A DNA stretch of 64,000 nt, from NCBI GenBank assembly GCA_964507195.1, contig CAZDPA010000002.1, positions 1-64,000 on the forward strand, written 5' to 3'. The translations under genes and the position numbers were made by a program. The notes beneath the pieces are model-generated. The model had not been told where the DNA came from and made no database searches. It saw only the letters and a program-made list of their open reading frames with translations. The DNA comes from Solimonas sp964507195. GTDB taxonomy: Bacteria > Pseudomonadota > Gammaproteobacteria > Nevskiales > Nevskiaceae. Each line of letters begins with the position of its first letter. Within the stretch, counting starts at the first letter, position 1. Positions 1-9,254 of this stretch are shown piece after piece.

Positions 1-386
1 ACGCCGGTCGTCAGCGCCTCGCGGACCAGCGGCCCCTGCCGCGACGCATCGACCGCCAGCGCCGACGCGGCGCAGCCGCTGCCCGGCAAATCGCGGTGCT
101 TCACGGTCAGGTAGGTCTTTGCGAATTTGCCGATCGCATTGGGGCTGTTGCCGGCCAGGGCGGCTTTCCAGACCTTGAGCGTCTCACTGAAGGCCTGCGC
201 GCAGGCCTGTGCCATCAGCTCTTCCTTGGAACTGAAATGGCCGTAGAAGCCGCCATGGGTCAGACCGGCCTTCTTCATCAGATCAGCAACGCTGATGCCC
301 TCGAATCCGTGCTGGCGAAACAGCCTGGCCGCCGCGGTCAGGATCCTGCCGCGGTTCTCCGTTGCCTGTTCTCTGCTGACTTTCAT
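1..386 (-). CDS. TetR/AcrR family regulator (3' end cut by window edge)
   Basis: The reading frame starts with an ATG at 386 and runs leftwards off the window, so only about 128 N-terminal residues are visible. They begin MKVSREQATENRGRILTAAA and contain the TetR helix-turn-helix core (GFEGISVADLMKKAGLTHG, then GFYGHFSSKEEL), so the DNA-binding domain is complete and the ligand-binding domain is cut. It is divergent from the SDR-thiolase-thioesterase operon. A strong inverted repeat lies in the shared intergenic region, so repression of that operon and of itself is the natural inference. The inducer cannot be guessed. Confidence 0.9.
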   Translation of the reverse strand, partial: MKVSREQATENRGRILTAAARLFRQHGFEGISVADLMKKAGLTHGGFYGHFSSKEELMAQACAQAFSETLKVWKAALAGNSPNAIGKFAKTYLTVKHRDLPGSGCAASALAVDASRQGPLVREALTTG

Positions 387-434
387 GTTCTGAGCTCTCC
401 TCGTCTCGGCCGTCGAATCCGGCCTTCCGATGGC

Positions 435-463
435 TTGACATTATACATGACGAACATCATATT
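435..463 (+). promoter_or_regulatory. sigma-70-like promoter for the SDR-thiolase operon
   Basis: A consensus TTGACA (435-440) is followed after 17 bp by CATATT (458-463, 4 of 6 matches to TATAAT). It reads towards the SDR gene at 549. Inferred by eye; no start site has been mapped. Confidence 0.5.
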
Positions 464-467
464 ACCA

Positions 468-487
468 TTCATGACAGTCATCATGAA
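468..487. promoter_or_regulatory. probable TetR operator
   Basis: Perfect 7-bp inverted repeat TTCATGA (468-474) and TCATGAA (481-487) with a 6-bp centre. It sits just downstream of the -10 of the promoter at 435-463, between the divergent TetR and SDR genes. Size, symmetry and position are typical of TetR-family operators. Confidence 0.6.
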
Positions 488-548
488 TAAGGCCAAGGCT
501 CCTGATGACCCCCCGACCACAGACAAGGATGTAGCAGCGGAGCACGCC

Positions 549-1379
549 ATGACCCGGCAAAAATCCCAGCAGCCCCAACAACATTCCCCAGGCACAGCGC
601 TGATCACCGGCGCATCGACCGGCATCGGCGCGACCTATGCCGACCGCCTCGCCCGCCGAGGCTACGACGTCGTCCTGGTTGCGCGCGATCGCAGCAAGCT
701 CGAACAGCTGGCCGCGAAGCTCAGGACCAACTACGGCGTCGATGCCGACTATGTCGTCGCCGACCTGACCGTCCGCGCCGATCTTGCGCGCGTCGAGCAG
801 CGCCTGCTGACCGATCCGCGCATCACGCTGCTGGTCAACAACGCCGGCGTCGCGATGAGCGGTGAACTGGTCGACGCCGATCCGGATCAGCTCGAAACCA
901 TGATCAACCTCAACGTGCTCGCGCCTTCGCGCCTCGCCCGCGCAGCGCTGCCGGGGTTTGTCGCGCGGGGTCACGGCGCGCTGATCAACATCAGCTCGGT
1001 GCTCGCACTCGCGCCGGAGATGTTCAATGGCGCCTACAGCGGCACCAAGGCCTACCTGCTGAACCTGAGTCTGAAGCTGCAGCAGGAAGTCGGCGGCAAA
1101 GGCGTGCGTGTACAGGCGGTGCTTCCGGGTGCAACGCGCACCGAGATCTGGGGTCGTTCCGGCACCGACGTCAACGCCATGCCGCAGGACATGCTGATGG
1201 ACGTCGATGAAATGGTCGACGCGGCGCTCGCCGGCTTTGATCAGGGTGAGCCCGTCACGATCCCGTCACTGCCGGATGCCGACGATTGGGTTGCCGCGAC
1301 CGCGGCGCGCCTCAAGCTCGGCCCGAATCTGTCCCGCAACCGGGCGGCGGCGCGTTACAAGCACGCGATCAGCCATTAA
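549..1379 (+). CDS. SDR family NAD(P)-dependent oxidoreductase
   Basis: Classical short-chain dehydrogenase of 276 aa. The nucleotide-binding motif TGASTGIG is near residue 20, NNAG follows strand four, and the catalytic Ser and YSGTK (YxxxK) are present. The frame is open further upstream, but the ATG at 549 is preferred because GGAG lies about 8 bp upstream and the extra N-terminus has no SDR character. It is the first gene of an operon with a thiolase (23 bp downstream) and a thioesterase. Oxidation or reduction of an acyl or alcohol intermediate in a beta-oxidation-like route is inferred; substrate unknown. Confidence 0.9.
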   Translation: MTRQKSQQPQQHSPGTALITGASTGIGATYADRLARRGYDVVLVARDRSKLEQLAAKLRTNYGVDADYVVADLTVRADLARVEQRLLTDPRITLLVNNAGVAMSGELVDADPDQLETMINLNVLAPSRLARAALPGFVARGHGALINISSVLALAPEMFNGAYSGTKAYLLNLSLKLQQEVGGKGVRVQAVLPGATRTEIWGRSGTDVNAMPQDMLMDVDEMVDAALAGFDQGEPVTIPSLPDADDWVAATAARLKLGPNLSRNRAAARYKHAISH

Positions 1380-1402
1380 CGCTTCAGTACTGGAGTGATG
1401 TC

Positions 1403-2701
1403 ATGAAAACGCTCAAACGTGTCGCGATCCTCGGCGGTGCGCGCATTCCCTTCGCACGCCAGAACACGGCTTACGCGGAATCGAGCAACATCGAGATGCT
1501 GACGGCGGCACTGCGTGGCGTCGTTGCCAGGTTCCAGCTCGAAGGCCAGCGCCTCGGCGAAGTCGCCGCGGGCGCGGTACTCAAGCATTCGCGCGACGCC
1601 AACATCAGCCGCGAAGCCGCGCTCGACAGTGGCCTCTCGCCACAGACGCCCGCCTACGATGTGCAGCAGGCTTGCGCGACTTCTCTGGAGACCGCGATCC
1701 TCGTCGGCAACAAGATCGCGACCGGGCAGATCGAATCCGGCATCGCCGGCGGCGTCGATTCATCTTCCGATGCGCCGGTGTCTCTGCAGGACTCGCTTCG
1801 CAAGCTGATCCTGCGCCTGAATCGCAGCAAGACCAGCGGCGAGAAGTTGTCGCTGCTCACGCAGCTGCGCCCGGCGATGTTCAAGCCTTCGGTGCCGAAC
1901 GTGAACGAGCGCCGTACCGGCATGAGCATGGGCGAGCATTGCGAGGTGATGGTCAAGCAATGGGGCATCAGCCGCGAGGCGCAGGATCAGCTCGCGCTCG
2001 CGAGTCATCTCAATGCTGCGCGCGCATACAAGGACGGCTTCTATGCCGACATGCTGGTACCGTTCCGCGGTCTCGAGCGCGACAACAACCTGCGCGCCGA
2101 CACGTCGATCGAGAAACTCGCGCGCCTCGCGCCGGCTTTCGACAAGGCCTCCGGCAATGGCACGCTCACCGCAGGCAATTCCACGCCGCTGACCGATGGC
2201 GCAGCGGCCCTGCTGCTGTCGTCGGAAGGCTGGGCTGCCGAACACGGCCACACGCCGCTGGCGTATCTGATTGACGCCGAAACCGCAGCGGTGGATTTCT
2301 TCGGCCCTGAAGCCGAGGGCCTGCTGATGGCGCCGGCGCATGCAGTACCGCGTCTGCTCGCGCGCAATGGCCTGACGCTGCAGGACTTCGACTACTACGA
2401 AATCCACGAAGCGTTCTCCGGGCAGGTGCTGTGCACGCTCGCTGCCTGGGAAAACGACGACTACTGCCGCAACAAGCTCGGCCTGGCGGGCGCGCTCGGT
2501 GCCATCGACCGCAGCCGCCTCAACGTCAACGGCGGCTCGGTCGGCCTCGGTCATCCGTTCGCCGCCACCGGTGCGCGCGTGCTTGCCGGTGCGGCGAAGC
2601 AGCTTGCGCTGCATCGCGAGAAGACCGGCAAGTCCGGCCGCACCCTGATCTCGATCTGCGCCGCCGGCGGCCTCGGCGCCACTGCGATCCTCGAAGGCTG
2701 A
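1403..2701 (+). CDS. acetyl-CoA C-acyltransferase (thiolase)
   Basis: Thiolase of 432 aa, slightly longer than the ~390-aa average and closer to FadI/trifunctional-beta-type enzymes. The nucleophile Cys91 is in QQACATS, the catalytic His is in HEAFSG, the glycine-rich GLGHPFAATGAR motif follows, and the second catalytic Cys is in CAAGGLGA near the C-terminus. The start at 1403 has TGGAG just upstream. It should cleave 3-ketoacyl-CoA with CoA in the cytoplasm, consistent with the flanking SDR and PaaI thioesterase. Chain length or ring-derived substrate cannot be read from the sequence. Confidence 0.93.
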   Translation: MKTLKRVAILGGARIPFARQNTAYAESSNIEMLTAALRGVVARFQLEGQRLGEVAAGAVLKHSRDANISREAALDSGLSPQTPAYDVQQACATSLETAILVGNKIATGQIESGIAGGVDSSSDAPVSLQDSLRKLILRLNRSKTSGEKLSLLTQLRPAMFKPSVPNVNERRTGMSMGEHCEVMVKQWGISREAQDQLALASHLNAARAYKDGFYADMLVPFRGLERDNNLRADTSIEKLARLAPAFDKASGNGTLTAGNSTPLTDGAAALLLSSEGWAAEHGHTPLAYLIDAETAAVDFFGPEAEGLLMAPAHAVPRLLARNGLTLQDFDYYEIHEAFSGQVLCTLAAWENDDYCRNKLGLAGALGAIDRSRLNVNGGSVGLGHPFAATGARVLAGAAKQLALHREKTGKSGRTLISICAAGGLGATAILEG

Positions 2702-2792
2702 GCCCCAGGCTGCAATTCAGGCTCCGCACCACTGCGCCGGTTTCGTCCCCCGGACCGGCGCCATTTTTGACAACCCCGAACGACCCCAGGAA

Positions 2793-3245
2793 ATGAACGT
2801 CAATCAGATCAACCCCGCACTGAGCGGCCTGCAGCAGATGCAGGATTTGCTGGCGAAGAACACGCCACCGCCGATCTGCGACACGCTGAAGTTCAAGCTG
2901 ACCCATGTCGAAGACGGCCGTGCCGTGTTCACCGGCATACCCGGCAAGCATGCGAACAATCCGATCGGCTCCATCCATGGCGGCTACGCGGCGACCCTGC
3001 TCGACTCGGCCTGCGGCTGCGCGGTACACACCAGGCTTTCGCCAACGCAGGCGTACACGACGCTGGAACTCAAAGTCTCCTATCTGCGCGGCATGACCGC
3101 GGAAACCGGTGAAGTCCGCGCCGAGGGCTGGGTGGTATCGATGGGAAGACGCACCGCATTTGCCGAAGCCAGGCTGACAGATCGCGATGGACGATTGCTC
3201 GCAACAGCCAGCTCGACGCTGCTGGTGATGGAGCGCGCTGGCTGA
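2793..3245 (+). CDS. PaaI family hotdog-fold thioesterase
   Basis: Protein of 150 aa with the hotdog-fold signature SIHGGYAATLLDSACG (HGG at residues 62-64) and the later strand pattern of PaaI/YbgC-type acyl-CoA thioesterases. It lies 91 bp after the thiolase on the same strand and probably hydrolyses an acyl-CoA released in the same pathway. It converges with the minus-strand SDR, whose stop is 39 bp away. Confidence 0.88.
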   Translation: MNVNQINPALSGLQQMQDLLAKNTPPPICDTLKFKLTHVEDGRAVFTGIPGKHANNPIGSIHGGYAATLLDSACGCAVHTRLSPTQAYTTLELKVSYLRGMTAETGEVRAEGWVVSMGRRTAFAEARLTDRDGRLLATASSTLLVMERAG

Positions 3246-3284
3246 ACGTTCACTCGGGCGCTGAGCTCGTGCGGAGAGCGCGCC

Positions 3285-4088
3285 CTATGCAGCCTGCAGT
3301 GTGATCCCGCCATCGACTGCGATGGTCTGTCCGGTAATGTTGGATGCTGCATCGCTGCACAGGAACGCAGTGAGCTGGCCAATGTCTTCTGCGGTCTGCT
3401 CCCTTCTGAGCGGTACGGACTTCTTCACGCGCTCGTCGAAGATGTCCCGCGGCGATACGTCGGCGAGCTGCGGTGTCGCGCGCTGGATCAGGTTCGCGAG
3501 CTGCTCCCAGGCGCGCGTCCAGATCAGGCCCGGGCAGATCGTGTTGACGCGCACATTGTGCGGGGCGAGTTCAAGCGCGAGCGAACGCCCGAGGGCGATC
3601 ATTCCAGCCTTTGCCGCGCCGTAGGCTGGCGTCGTCGGCGCGGGCAGCTGACCGGCGATCGAGGCGATGTTGATGATGCAGCCGCCGCCCCGCTGTTTGA
3701 GCCAGGGGATAGCAGCCTTCGACGCCGCAAAGGCGGTGCGCAGGTTGGTCGCCAGCTGATCGTCCCAGTCTGCTGCGCTGACCCGCGTGAATGGATTGCC
3801 GAGGCCGGAGCCGGGTCGGCCGCCGCCAGCGTTGTTGATGAGGATATCGAGCCCCCCTTGCTGCTCGGCGATCTGCGTCAGTGCGACACTCATCGCTGCC
3901 TCATCCGCACAATCCGCGGCGTAACCACTGCCTGGATTCTGCAGGCTTGCCGCGGTTGCTGCAGCTTGCGTGCCATCAAGATCAATGATGACGACGTTCG
4001 CACCTGCAGAAGACAGACACTGTGCGATGCCGGCACCGATGCCGCGTGCGCCGCCGGTGACGATTGCGATCCTGCCGCGCAGATTCAT
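3285..4088 (-). CDS. SDR family oxidoreductase
   Basis: Short-chain dehydrogenase of 267 aa starting at the ATG at 4088 (MNLRGRIAIVTGG). It shows TGGARGIG, the acidic IIDLDG after beta-2 (suggesting NAD preference), NNAGG, INIASIAGQ and YGAAK, and ends with the typical SNITGQTIAVDGG. The frame continues upstream into the neighbour, but that part is unrelated. It lies 35 bp downstream of the serine hydrolase in the same direction and is probably co-transcribed with it and the double TetR. Confidence 0.92.
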   Translation of the reverse strand: MNLRGRIAIVTGGARGIGAGIAQCLSSAGANVVIIDLDGTQAAATAASLQNPGSGYAADCADEAAMSVALTQIAEQQGGLDILINNAGGGRPGSGLGNPFTRVSAADWDDQLATNLRTAFAASKAAIPWLKQRGGGCIINIASIAGQLPAPTTPAYGAAKAGMIALGRSLALELAPHNVRVNTICPGLIWTRAWEQLANLIQRATPQLADVSPRDIFDERVKKSVPLRREQTAEDIGQLTAFLCSDAASNITGQTIAVDGGITLQAA

Positions 4089-4123
4089 TGCTGGACTCCG
4101 TGTTGTTCGGACTGACTTTCGCG

Positions 4124-5281
4124 CTACAGGCATTCGAAGATGACAGCACACAGGCCGGCACCACGCGGGTCGCCGACGAGTTGTGCCCCCATCTGGTTGC
4201 AGACATAGCCAATGCCCACTCCCGTGTCGCGACTCGCACATCCGAATGAACCGCCCCAGCCAGCGTGGCCGAACGCCTCCGGATCCGGGCCGAGCATGTT
4301 CATCTGGTTGACGCTCATGCCCATGCCCCAGTTGTTCTGCAGACCGATCAGGAGATCCGCGCGCTGCGCCTGGACCTGCGTCATACGCGAGATGGTTTGT
4401 GGAGCAAGCAGCTTGCTGTTCTCGACCGTTCCGCTCGCGGCGAGCATGGCGTAGATGCGCGCGATACCGCGCGCGGATGCGTGGCCGTTGGCTGCCGGGA
4501 TTTCTGCCGCACGCCATGCGCGCATATTCGGAATCTCGGGATCCAGCTGCGGGTTGATCAAGGCCATCAAGGCCTGCGGGGGCTGCGTCAGTGCACTCAG
4601 ATCCGGCGCCTCGCGCGGCGCCAGCATCTCGGCAACGCGCGCTTCTTCGTCGATCGGCAGACCGATGAACACATCGGCTGAAAGCGGCTTGCGTAGTCGT
4701 TGCGCGACCAGCTCACTGACCCGGTGTCCGCTGGCGCGGCGAATGACTTCCCCGACGAGATAGCCCCATGTCATGGCGTGATAGCTGCTGGTGACGCCGG
4801 GCGGCCAGCATGGTGCTTGCCCAGCAAGCTGCCCGCAGACTGCATCCCAGTCGTAGAGCGCTTCGACCGTCGTCGGCTGGATGAAGCCGGTCAATCCCGC
4901 CTGATGTGAAAGCAGTTGCGCAAGCGTCGTTGCCGACTTTCCCGCTGCGCCGTACTGTGGCCACCAGCGTGTGACGGGCGCGTCATAGTCGAGAATGCCA
5001 TCGTCGACGAGCATGGCGACCAGTGTTGCGACCCAACCTTTGGTCGTCGAGTAGACGTTGATCAAACTGTCTCGCTGCCACGGCTGCGTCCGCGCGCGAT
5101 CGGCATGGCCGGCCCACAACTCGACCACCGGCGCTCCATTGCGATAGACCGATAGCGCGGCACCGACTTCACGGTATGCATCGCTGCGCTCGAAGTTGGC
5201 GGCAAACGCTTCACGGACGCGCTCAAAGCCGGCTGCGACCTGGCCGTGGATGTACAAGCTGGATGTGACGCTCATGTCCAT
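4124..5281 (-). CDS. serine hydrolase, beta-lactamase / family VIII esterase type
   Basis: Protein of 385 aa of the class C beta-lactamase fold. The SxxK motif is YSTTKGW (Ser78, Lys81), SYHAMTWG supplies the tyrosine motif, and GHAGWGGSFG stands where beta-lactamases have KTG, which is typical of EstB-like carboxylesterases rather than true beta-lactamases. No signal peptide is evident, so it is probably cytoplasmic. ATG 5281 has GGAG about 8 bp upstream; ATG 5275 is the alternative. Probably hydrolyses an ester in the substrate handled by its neighbours. Confidence 0.88.
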   Translation of the reverse strand: MDMSVTSSLYIHGQVAAGFERVREAFAANFERSDAYREVGAALSVYRNGAPVVELWAGHADRARTQPWQRDSLINVYSTTKGWVATLVAMLVDDGILDYDAPVTRWWPQYGAAGKSATTLAQLLSHQAGLTGFIQPTTVEALYDWDAVCGQLAGQAPCWPPGVTSSYHAMTWGYLVGEVIRRASGHRVSELVAQRLRKPLSADVFIGLPIDEEARVAEMLAPREAPDLSALTQPPQALMALINPQLDPEIPNMRAWRAAEIPAANGHASARGIARIYAMLAASGTVENSKLLAPQTISRMTQVQAQRADLLIGLQNNWGMGMSVNQMNMLGPDPEAFGHAGWGGSFGCASRDTGVGIGYVCNQMGAQLVGDPRGAGLCAVIFECL

Positions 5282-5313
5282 CGTGTCTACTCCATGCTTC
5301 CGTTCAGCGGATG

Positions 5314-6609
5314 TCAGCTCTTAAGGCCACGTGCGAACAGGCCGACGATCTCGTCCGCCACCGCGCGAGGCGTTCGCGGGTCGGACTCGCCGTGCCATTT
5401 CGGGATCCACCCGAATGCACCGGTGCCGGCCAGCGCAAGCGTTCTGACGTCGTAGCGGCGCAGGCTGCCGTCGGCAATGCCAGACCGCCCGAACTGCTCG
5501 AAGCGAGCTTCGACCTGGACTGAGCGCTCACGAATGCGCTTCAGCACGCGCGGTGGCAAGGCATCGAGGCCTGTCAGCGGTGACAACGGCGACAATTGGG
5601 ACGCTTGTGCCTGCGCATTCAGATGCAAGCCGATGAAGGCGCGCTCCATGCCACTGCGACCGCCATTGCCCGCAGCGTCGGCGAAACGTTCGTACAGATC
5701 GAATGCGCGCTGCACGCACCGCACGACGAGATCACGCTTGTCGTCGAGGTACTGATAGAACGCGCCCTTGGTCGCGCCGAGCACGGCAGTGATGTCGTCG
5801 AGCGAGGTGCCGTCGATGCCGCGTCGGTTGAACAGGTGCGACGCCGTCTGCAGCAGCTGCTCGATCTTCTGTTCGGCCAGCGCCTTGCGGTCGAAGCTGT
5901 TGACCGGGCGGAATGCAAACTGCGCGACGTCGATCTGGCAATGAAACGGCGTGCGCGGATCAGCCGCGACACCGTTCTCGATCAGATCACATACGGACTC
6001 GGCAGCGTGAACGCGCAGGTCTGCACCGGTGCCCGCCACCCATTTCTCCGATAGCGGGACCCACGAGACCATTCCGAAGATCGCCTGCGCGACAACCTGC
6101 GCATCGCAGGCGCGCACAGAACCATCATCCATTCCCGCTTCAATCAGTGCCTGCAGTCTGGAGAGATTGTCGTTGCAGGCCTGCTGAACTTCGCGTCGGT
6201 AGGCCTGTTCAAGACAGGCAATCTCGCTGAGCACGACACCGGGCGCACGCTCCGGGGCCAGCGTGCTGCGGATATAGGTTTTGACGCCTTCCAGGCCAGT
6301 GCCTTCTGTGGACGCCGCAGCCAGATCGGTCGCGCTGATGCGACAGGCACGCAGATAGCAACGGTAGGCCAGGTCCTCGCGGCTGTCGAAGTAGTAGTAG
6401 AGCGCCGCGCGCTTGATGCCAACGCATTTGGCGATGGCGGCCAGCGAAGCGCCGGAAACGCCGCGTGCATTGAACTCGACGGCTGCAGCATCGAGCAGGG
6501 CGTCGAGGCGTGCCGGATCAGCGGCGCTTTGCTTCCACGGCCGACGCGCAGCAGTCTTCGCTCCAGCTACCGCTTTTGCTCGCGCCTTCCTTGTTCGCGC
6601 CTCGACCAC
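5314..6609 (-). CDS. tandem TetR/AcrR regulator (two complete TetR units fused)
   Basis: About 431 aa, twice the normal TetR length. The first unit has a helix-turn-helix around GVSGASLAAIAKCVGIKR followed by ALYYYFDSREDL. The second has GIDGTSLDDITAVLGATKG followed by AFYQYLDDKRDL. Each is followed by its own helical C-terminal domain. The GTG at 6609 is chosen because GGAGAG stands 6 bp upstream; the frame is open to a TTG at 6660. Divergent from the TonB receptor at 6776 and first in line with the esterase and SDR downstream, it probably controls both. The fusion mimics a covalent TetR dimer. Confidence 0.88.
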   Translation of the reverse strand: MVEARTRKARAKAVAGAKTAARRPWKQSAADPARLDALLDAAAVEFNARGVSGASLAAIAKCVGIKRAALYYYFDSREDLAYRCYLRACRISATDLAAASTEGTGLEGVKTYIRSTLAPERAPGVVLSEIACLEQAYRREVQQACNDNLSRLQALIEAGMDDGSVRACDAQVVAQAIFGMVSWVPLSEKWVAGTGADLRVHAAESVCDLIENGVAADPRTPFHCQIDVAQFAFRPVNSFDRKALAEQKIEQLLQTASHLFNRRGIDGTSLDDITAVLGATKGAFYQYLDDKRDLVVRCVQRAFDLYERFADAAGNGGRSGMERAFIGLHLNAQAQASQLSPLSPLTGLDALPPRVLKRIRERSVQVEARFEQFGRSGIADGSLRRYDVRTLALAGTGAFGWIPKWHGESDPRTPRAVADEIVGLFARGLKS

Positions 6610-6688
6610 CGCCACTCTCCAATTGCTGCGATCCGGGTGTCCTTGACTTGACACCAACAATGACGCAATGGTACCACTAGATACTCAA

Positions 6689-6711
6689 GTGTCAAATTTA
6701 AGTTCTGACAC
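6689..6711. promoter_or_regulatory. inverted repeat between double TetR and TonB receptor
   Basis: GTGTCA (6689-6694) and TGACAC (6706-6711) form an inverted repeat with an 11-bp centre in the short divergent intergenic region. It is a candidate operator for the tandem TetR regulator. Supported by position and symmetry only. Confidence 0.35.
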
Positions 6712-6775
6712 GACAGCGCAGCGGGGCGACAGACCCCGCTTTGTCAGGGACACAGGATGCGAGAGGAGAAGCGGC

Positions 6776-9214
6776 ATGAACAGCATCAGCGCTTTAGCAT
6801 GCATGGCCGGCATCGGCGTATCTGCAGCAGTTTGGGTGCTGCCGGTTTCGGCGCAGAGCGAAGAGCTCGAGCTATTTCACGATACCGCTGGCGACACCGC
6901 AGACACGCCAGCAGCGTATGCCGAGAGCATTGCGATCGAACCTTTGCAGATTGCGCCGCCCGTGCAGGAACAGCGCAACGAGCCGCAACCGACGCAGATT
7001 GAAGAGATCGTAGTCACCGCGCAGAAACGCGAACAGCGCCTGGTGGATGTGCCCATCAGCGTTTCCAGTTTGTCGCGGGACGACGTCAGAAACACGCGCA
7101 TCGAGCAGGTGCGCGACGTTTCGGGCTACATCCCGAACGTCGACATCAAGGAACAGGTTCCAGGCGCTATTCCGGTGGTTGCGATCCGCGGCGTCGGCCT
7201 CGACGACTTCAGCTCTACCAACAGTCCGGCCGCCGGCATCTATGTCGATCAGGTGCCACTCAGCTCGCTCGCGCTGATGAGCTTCGATCTTGTCGATCTC
7301 GAACGTATCGAAGTGCTCAAGGGCCCGCAGGGCACGCTGTATGGCCGCAACTCCACCGCTGGCGCGATCAATGTGCTATCAGCGCGCCCCAGCTTCCAGC
7401 ATGAGGCTTACCTCAAGGGCGGCTATGGCAGCTATCAGGCATGGGATGTGGAAGGCATGATCAATGCTCCGCTGACCGATACGCTGGCACTGCGCTTCGC
7501 CGGCAAGCTGCTGCGTCAGGATGAAGGCCTGTGGGAAAGCCGGCTCGATGCCGACGATCCCAGCGGGATCACCGCACCCGCCGGCGGGCTGCTGCCGATC
7601 CTCGGCGGCACACTCGGACTGCCACCGATACCGGTCGCAATCGCGCGCGACACGTCGGGCGATCCGGTCAAGCGTGACATCGGCAAACGCGACATCCTGC
7701 TCGGACGCGGTCGGCTCGGCTGGGACGCCACCAATACGCTGCAGTTCGACCTCAAGCTCGAGGCGCTGCGCCAGCGCTCGGAACTCGGCCAACCGGAGTC
7801 CTTCGGCCAGATCTGCAGCGGCGGCGCGCAGCCGATCGATCCGGACAACTGCACCGATGCGCTGGGCTACTCGGACCGGGACGGTGATCCATACCGCGGC
7901 GATCTGCGCGGCGAGTTTCCCTACGACATCGATCAGTGGTCCGCGACCCTGACCGCAGACTGGGATCTCGACATCGCGACCTTGAGCGCCATCAGCGGCT
8001 ATGTGGATCTCGAGCGCTTCTTTCACATCGACGTCGACGGCACGCCCGCCGAGCAGTTCGAGTTCTATCAGGCCGACACCGTGCAGCAGTTCAGCCAGGA
8101 GCTGCGTGTGGGTGGCAGCGGCGCTGACGTGGACTGGCTGTTCGGCCTGTTCTGGCCCAGCGACGATATCGGCGTAGACCCCGACGGCCGCCACAACGAT
8201 CTGATTCCCACCGAACGTTCACACATCCTCGCCGACCAGACCACAGAATCGGCAGCCGCGTTCGCGAATCTGGACTGGCACTGGTCCGAAGCGCTGACGC
8301 TCAGCGCCGGACTGCGCTACACCGACGAGTCCCGCGACTACGTCGGCGGCACGAGCTGGACGCTGAACCTGCCGGGGCAGATCGCAGACACGTTCATCGA
8401 CGCGTCGATCGAGGATCAGAACTGGTCGTGGAAGGTCGGCATGAGCTATGCGCCCAGCGATCATTCCCTGCTGTATGCCAACGCCGCCAGGGGCACCAAA
8501 AGCGGCGGGTTCTTTTCTGGCGTAACCACCGACAACATCCAGCTCGAACCGTATCTGCCGGAGTCGCTGCTGTCGTACGAAGTGGGCTACAAGCGCCAGG
8601 GCTTGCTGACTTTCACCGCGAGCGCGTTCTACTACGACTACCGGGACGTGCAGACTTTCATACGCTCCAATGATGCGCCAGTGCAGCTGATCGGCAACGT
8701 ACCGGAGGCGACCAACTACGGCCTTGACGTTGACCTGCAGCGCCGTTTCGTCGATGGCGCCCTCGATGGGCTCACCCTGCAAGCCGGCATCGGCATGCTG
8801 CGCACGGAACTGGGAAGCTTCGAAGGTCCCACCGGAGCGCCGGTCCCCGAGGGCAACAAACTCGCCAACGCGCCGGAACTCACCTTCAACGGTTTGCTGC
8901 GTTACGAGATCCCGCTGCTGTCCACGAGCCTGCTAGCGGCGCTGCAGGTGGACGCTCACTATGCCGGCGAGACCTTCAAGGAAGCCACCAACGATCCCCT
9001 GATCGCGGCCGACGCCTACTGGCTGTGGAATGCGCGCGCAGCGCTGATGCCGGCCGAGCGCAACTGGGAGATCGCCGTGTGGGGCCGGAACCTGGGTGAT
9101 GAGCTGTACGTCGTACAGGGTCTCAACGTCGGCGCGTTCTACTTCGGCAATCGCAACTACAACGCGCCGCGCACGCTCGGCGTCGAGTTCAGCTGGCATT
9201 TCTCCGCGTATTGA
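6776..9214 (+). CDS. TonB-dependent receptor
   Basis: Outer-membrane receptor of 812 aa. The start at 6776 (AGGAG about 9 bp upstream) gives a clear signal peptide ending in VSAQS. A TonB box-like EEIVVTAQKREQ is followed by the plug domain (VPISVSSLS, RGVGLDDFSS, GPQGTLYGRNSTAGAINV) and then a 22-strand-type barrel ending in an aromatic residue (WHFSAY). The plug and LYGRNS style match the large proteobacterial group that takes up hydrophobic or aromatic catabolic substrates rather than siderophores. The gene heads an operon with an ABM protein and an MDR reductase. Confidence 0.94.
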   Translation: MNSISALACMAGIGVSAAVWVLPVSAQSEELELFHDTAGDTADTPAAYAESIAIEPLQIAPPVQEQRNEPQPTQIEEIVVTAQKREQRLVDVPISVSSLSRDDVRNTRIEQVRDVSGYIPNVDIKEQVPGAIPVVAIRGVGLDDFSSTNSPAAGIYVDQVPLSSLALMSFDLVDLERIEVLKGPQGTLYGRNSTAGAINVLSARPSFQHEAYLKGGYGSYQAWDVEGMINAPLTDTLALRFAGKLLRQDEGLWESRLDADDPSGITAPAGGLLPILGGTLGLPPIPVAIARDTSGDPVKRDIGKRDILLGRGRLGWDATNTLQFDLKLEALRQRSELGQPESFGQICSGGAQPIDPDNCTDALGYSDRDGDPYRGDLRGEFPYDIDQWSATLTADWDLDIATLSAISGYVDLERFFHIDVDGTPAEQFEFYQADTVQQFSQELRVGGSGADVDWLFGLFWPSDDIGVDPDGRHNDLIPTERSHILADQTTESAAAFANLDWHWSEALTLSAGLRYTDESRDYVGGTSWTLNLPGQIADTFIDASIEDQNWSWKVGMSYAPSDHSLLYANAARGTKSGGFFSGVTTDNIQLEPYLPESLLSYEVGYKRQGLLTFTASAFYYDYRDVQTFIRSNDAPVQLIGNVPEATNYGLDVDLQRRFVDGALDGLTLQAGIGMLRTELGSFEGPTGAPVPEGNKLANAPELTFNGLLRYEIPLLSTSLLAALQVDAHYAGETFKEATNDPLIAADAYWLWNARAALMPAERNWEIAVWGRNLGDELYVVQGLNVGAFYFGNRNYNAPRTLGVEFSWHFSAY

Positions 9215-9254
9215 AGCCAGACCCCCTCAGAGACATCTGCCGAGGAGCCCCACG

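Noticed and set aside
96..548. N-terminal extension of the first SDR gene
   Set aside because: Runs antisense through the TetR gene; the ATG at 549 has a ribosome site and starts the real SDR domain.
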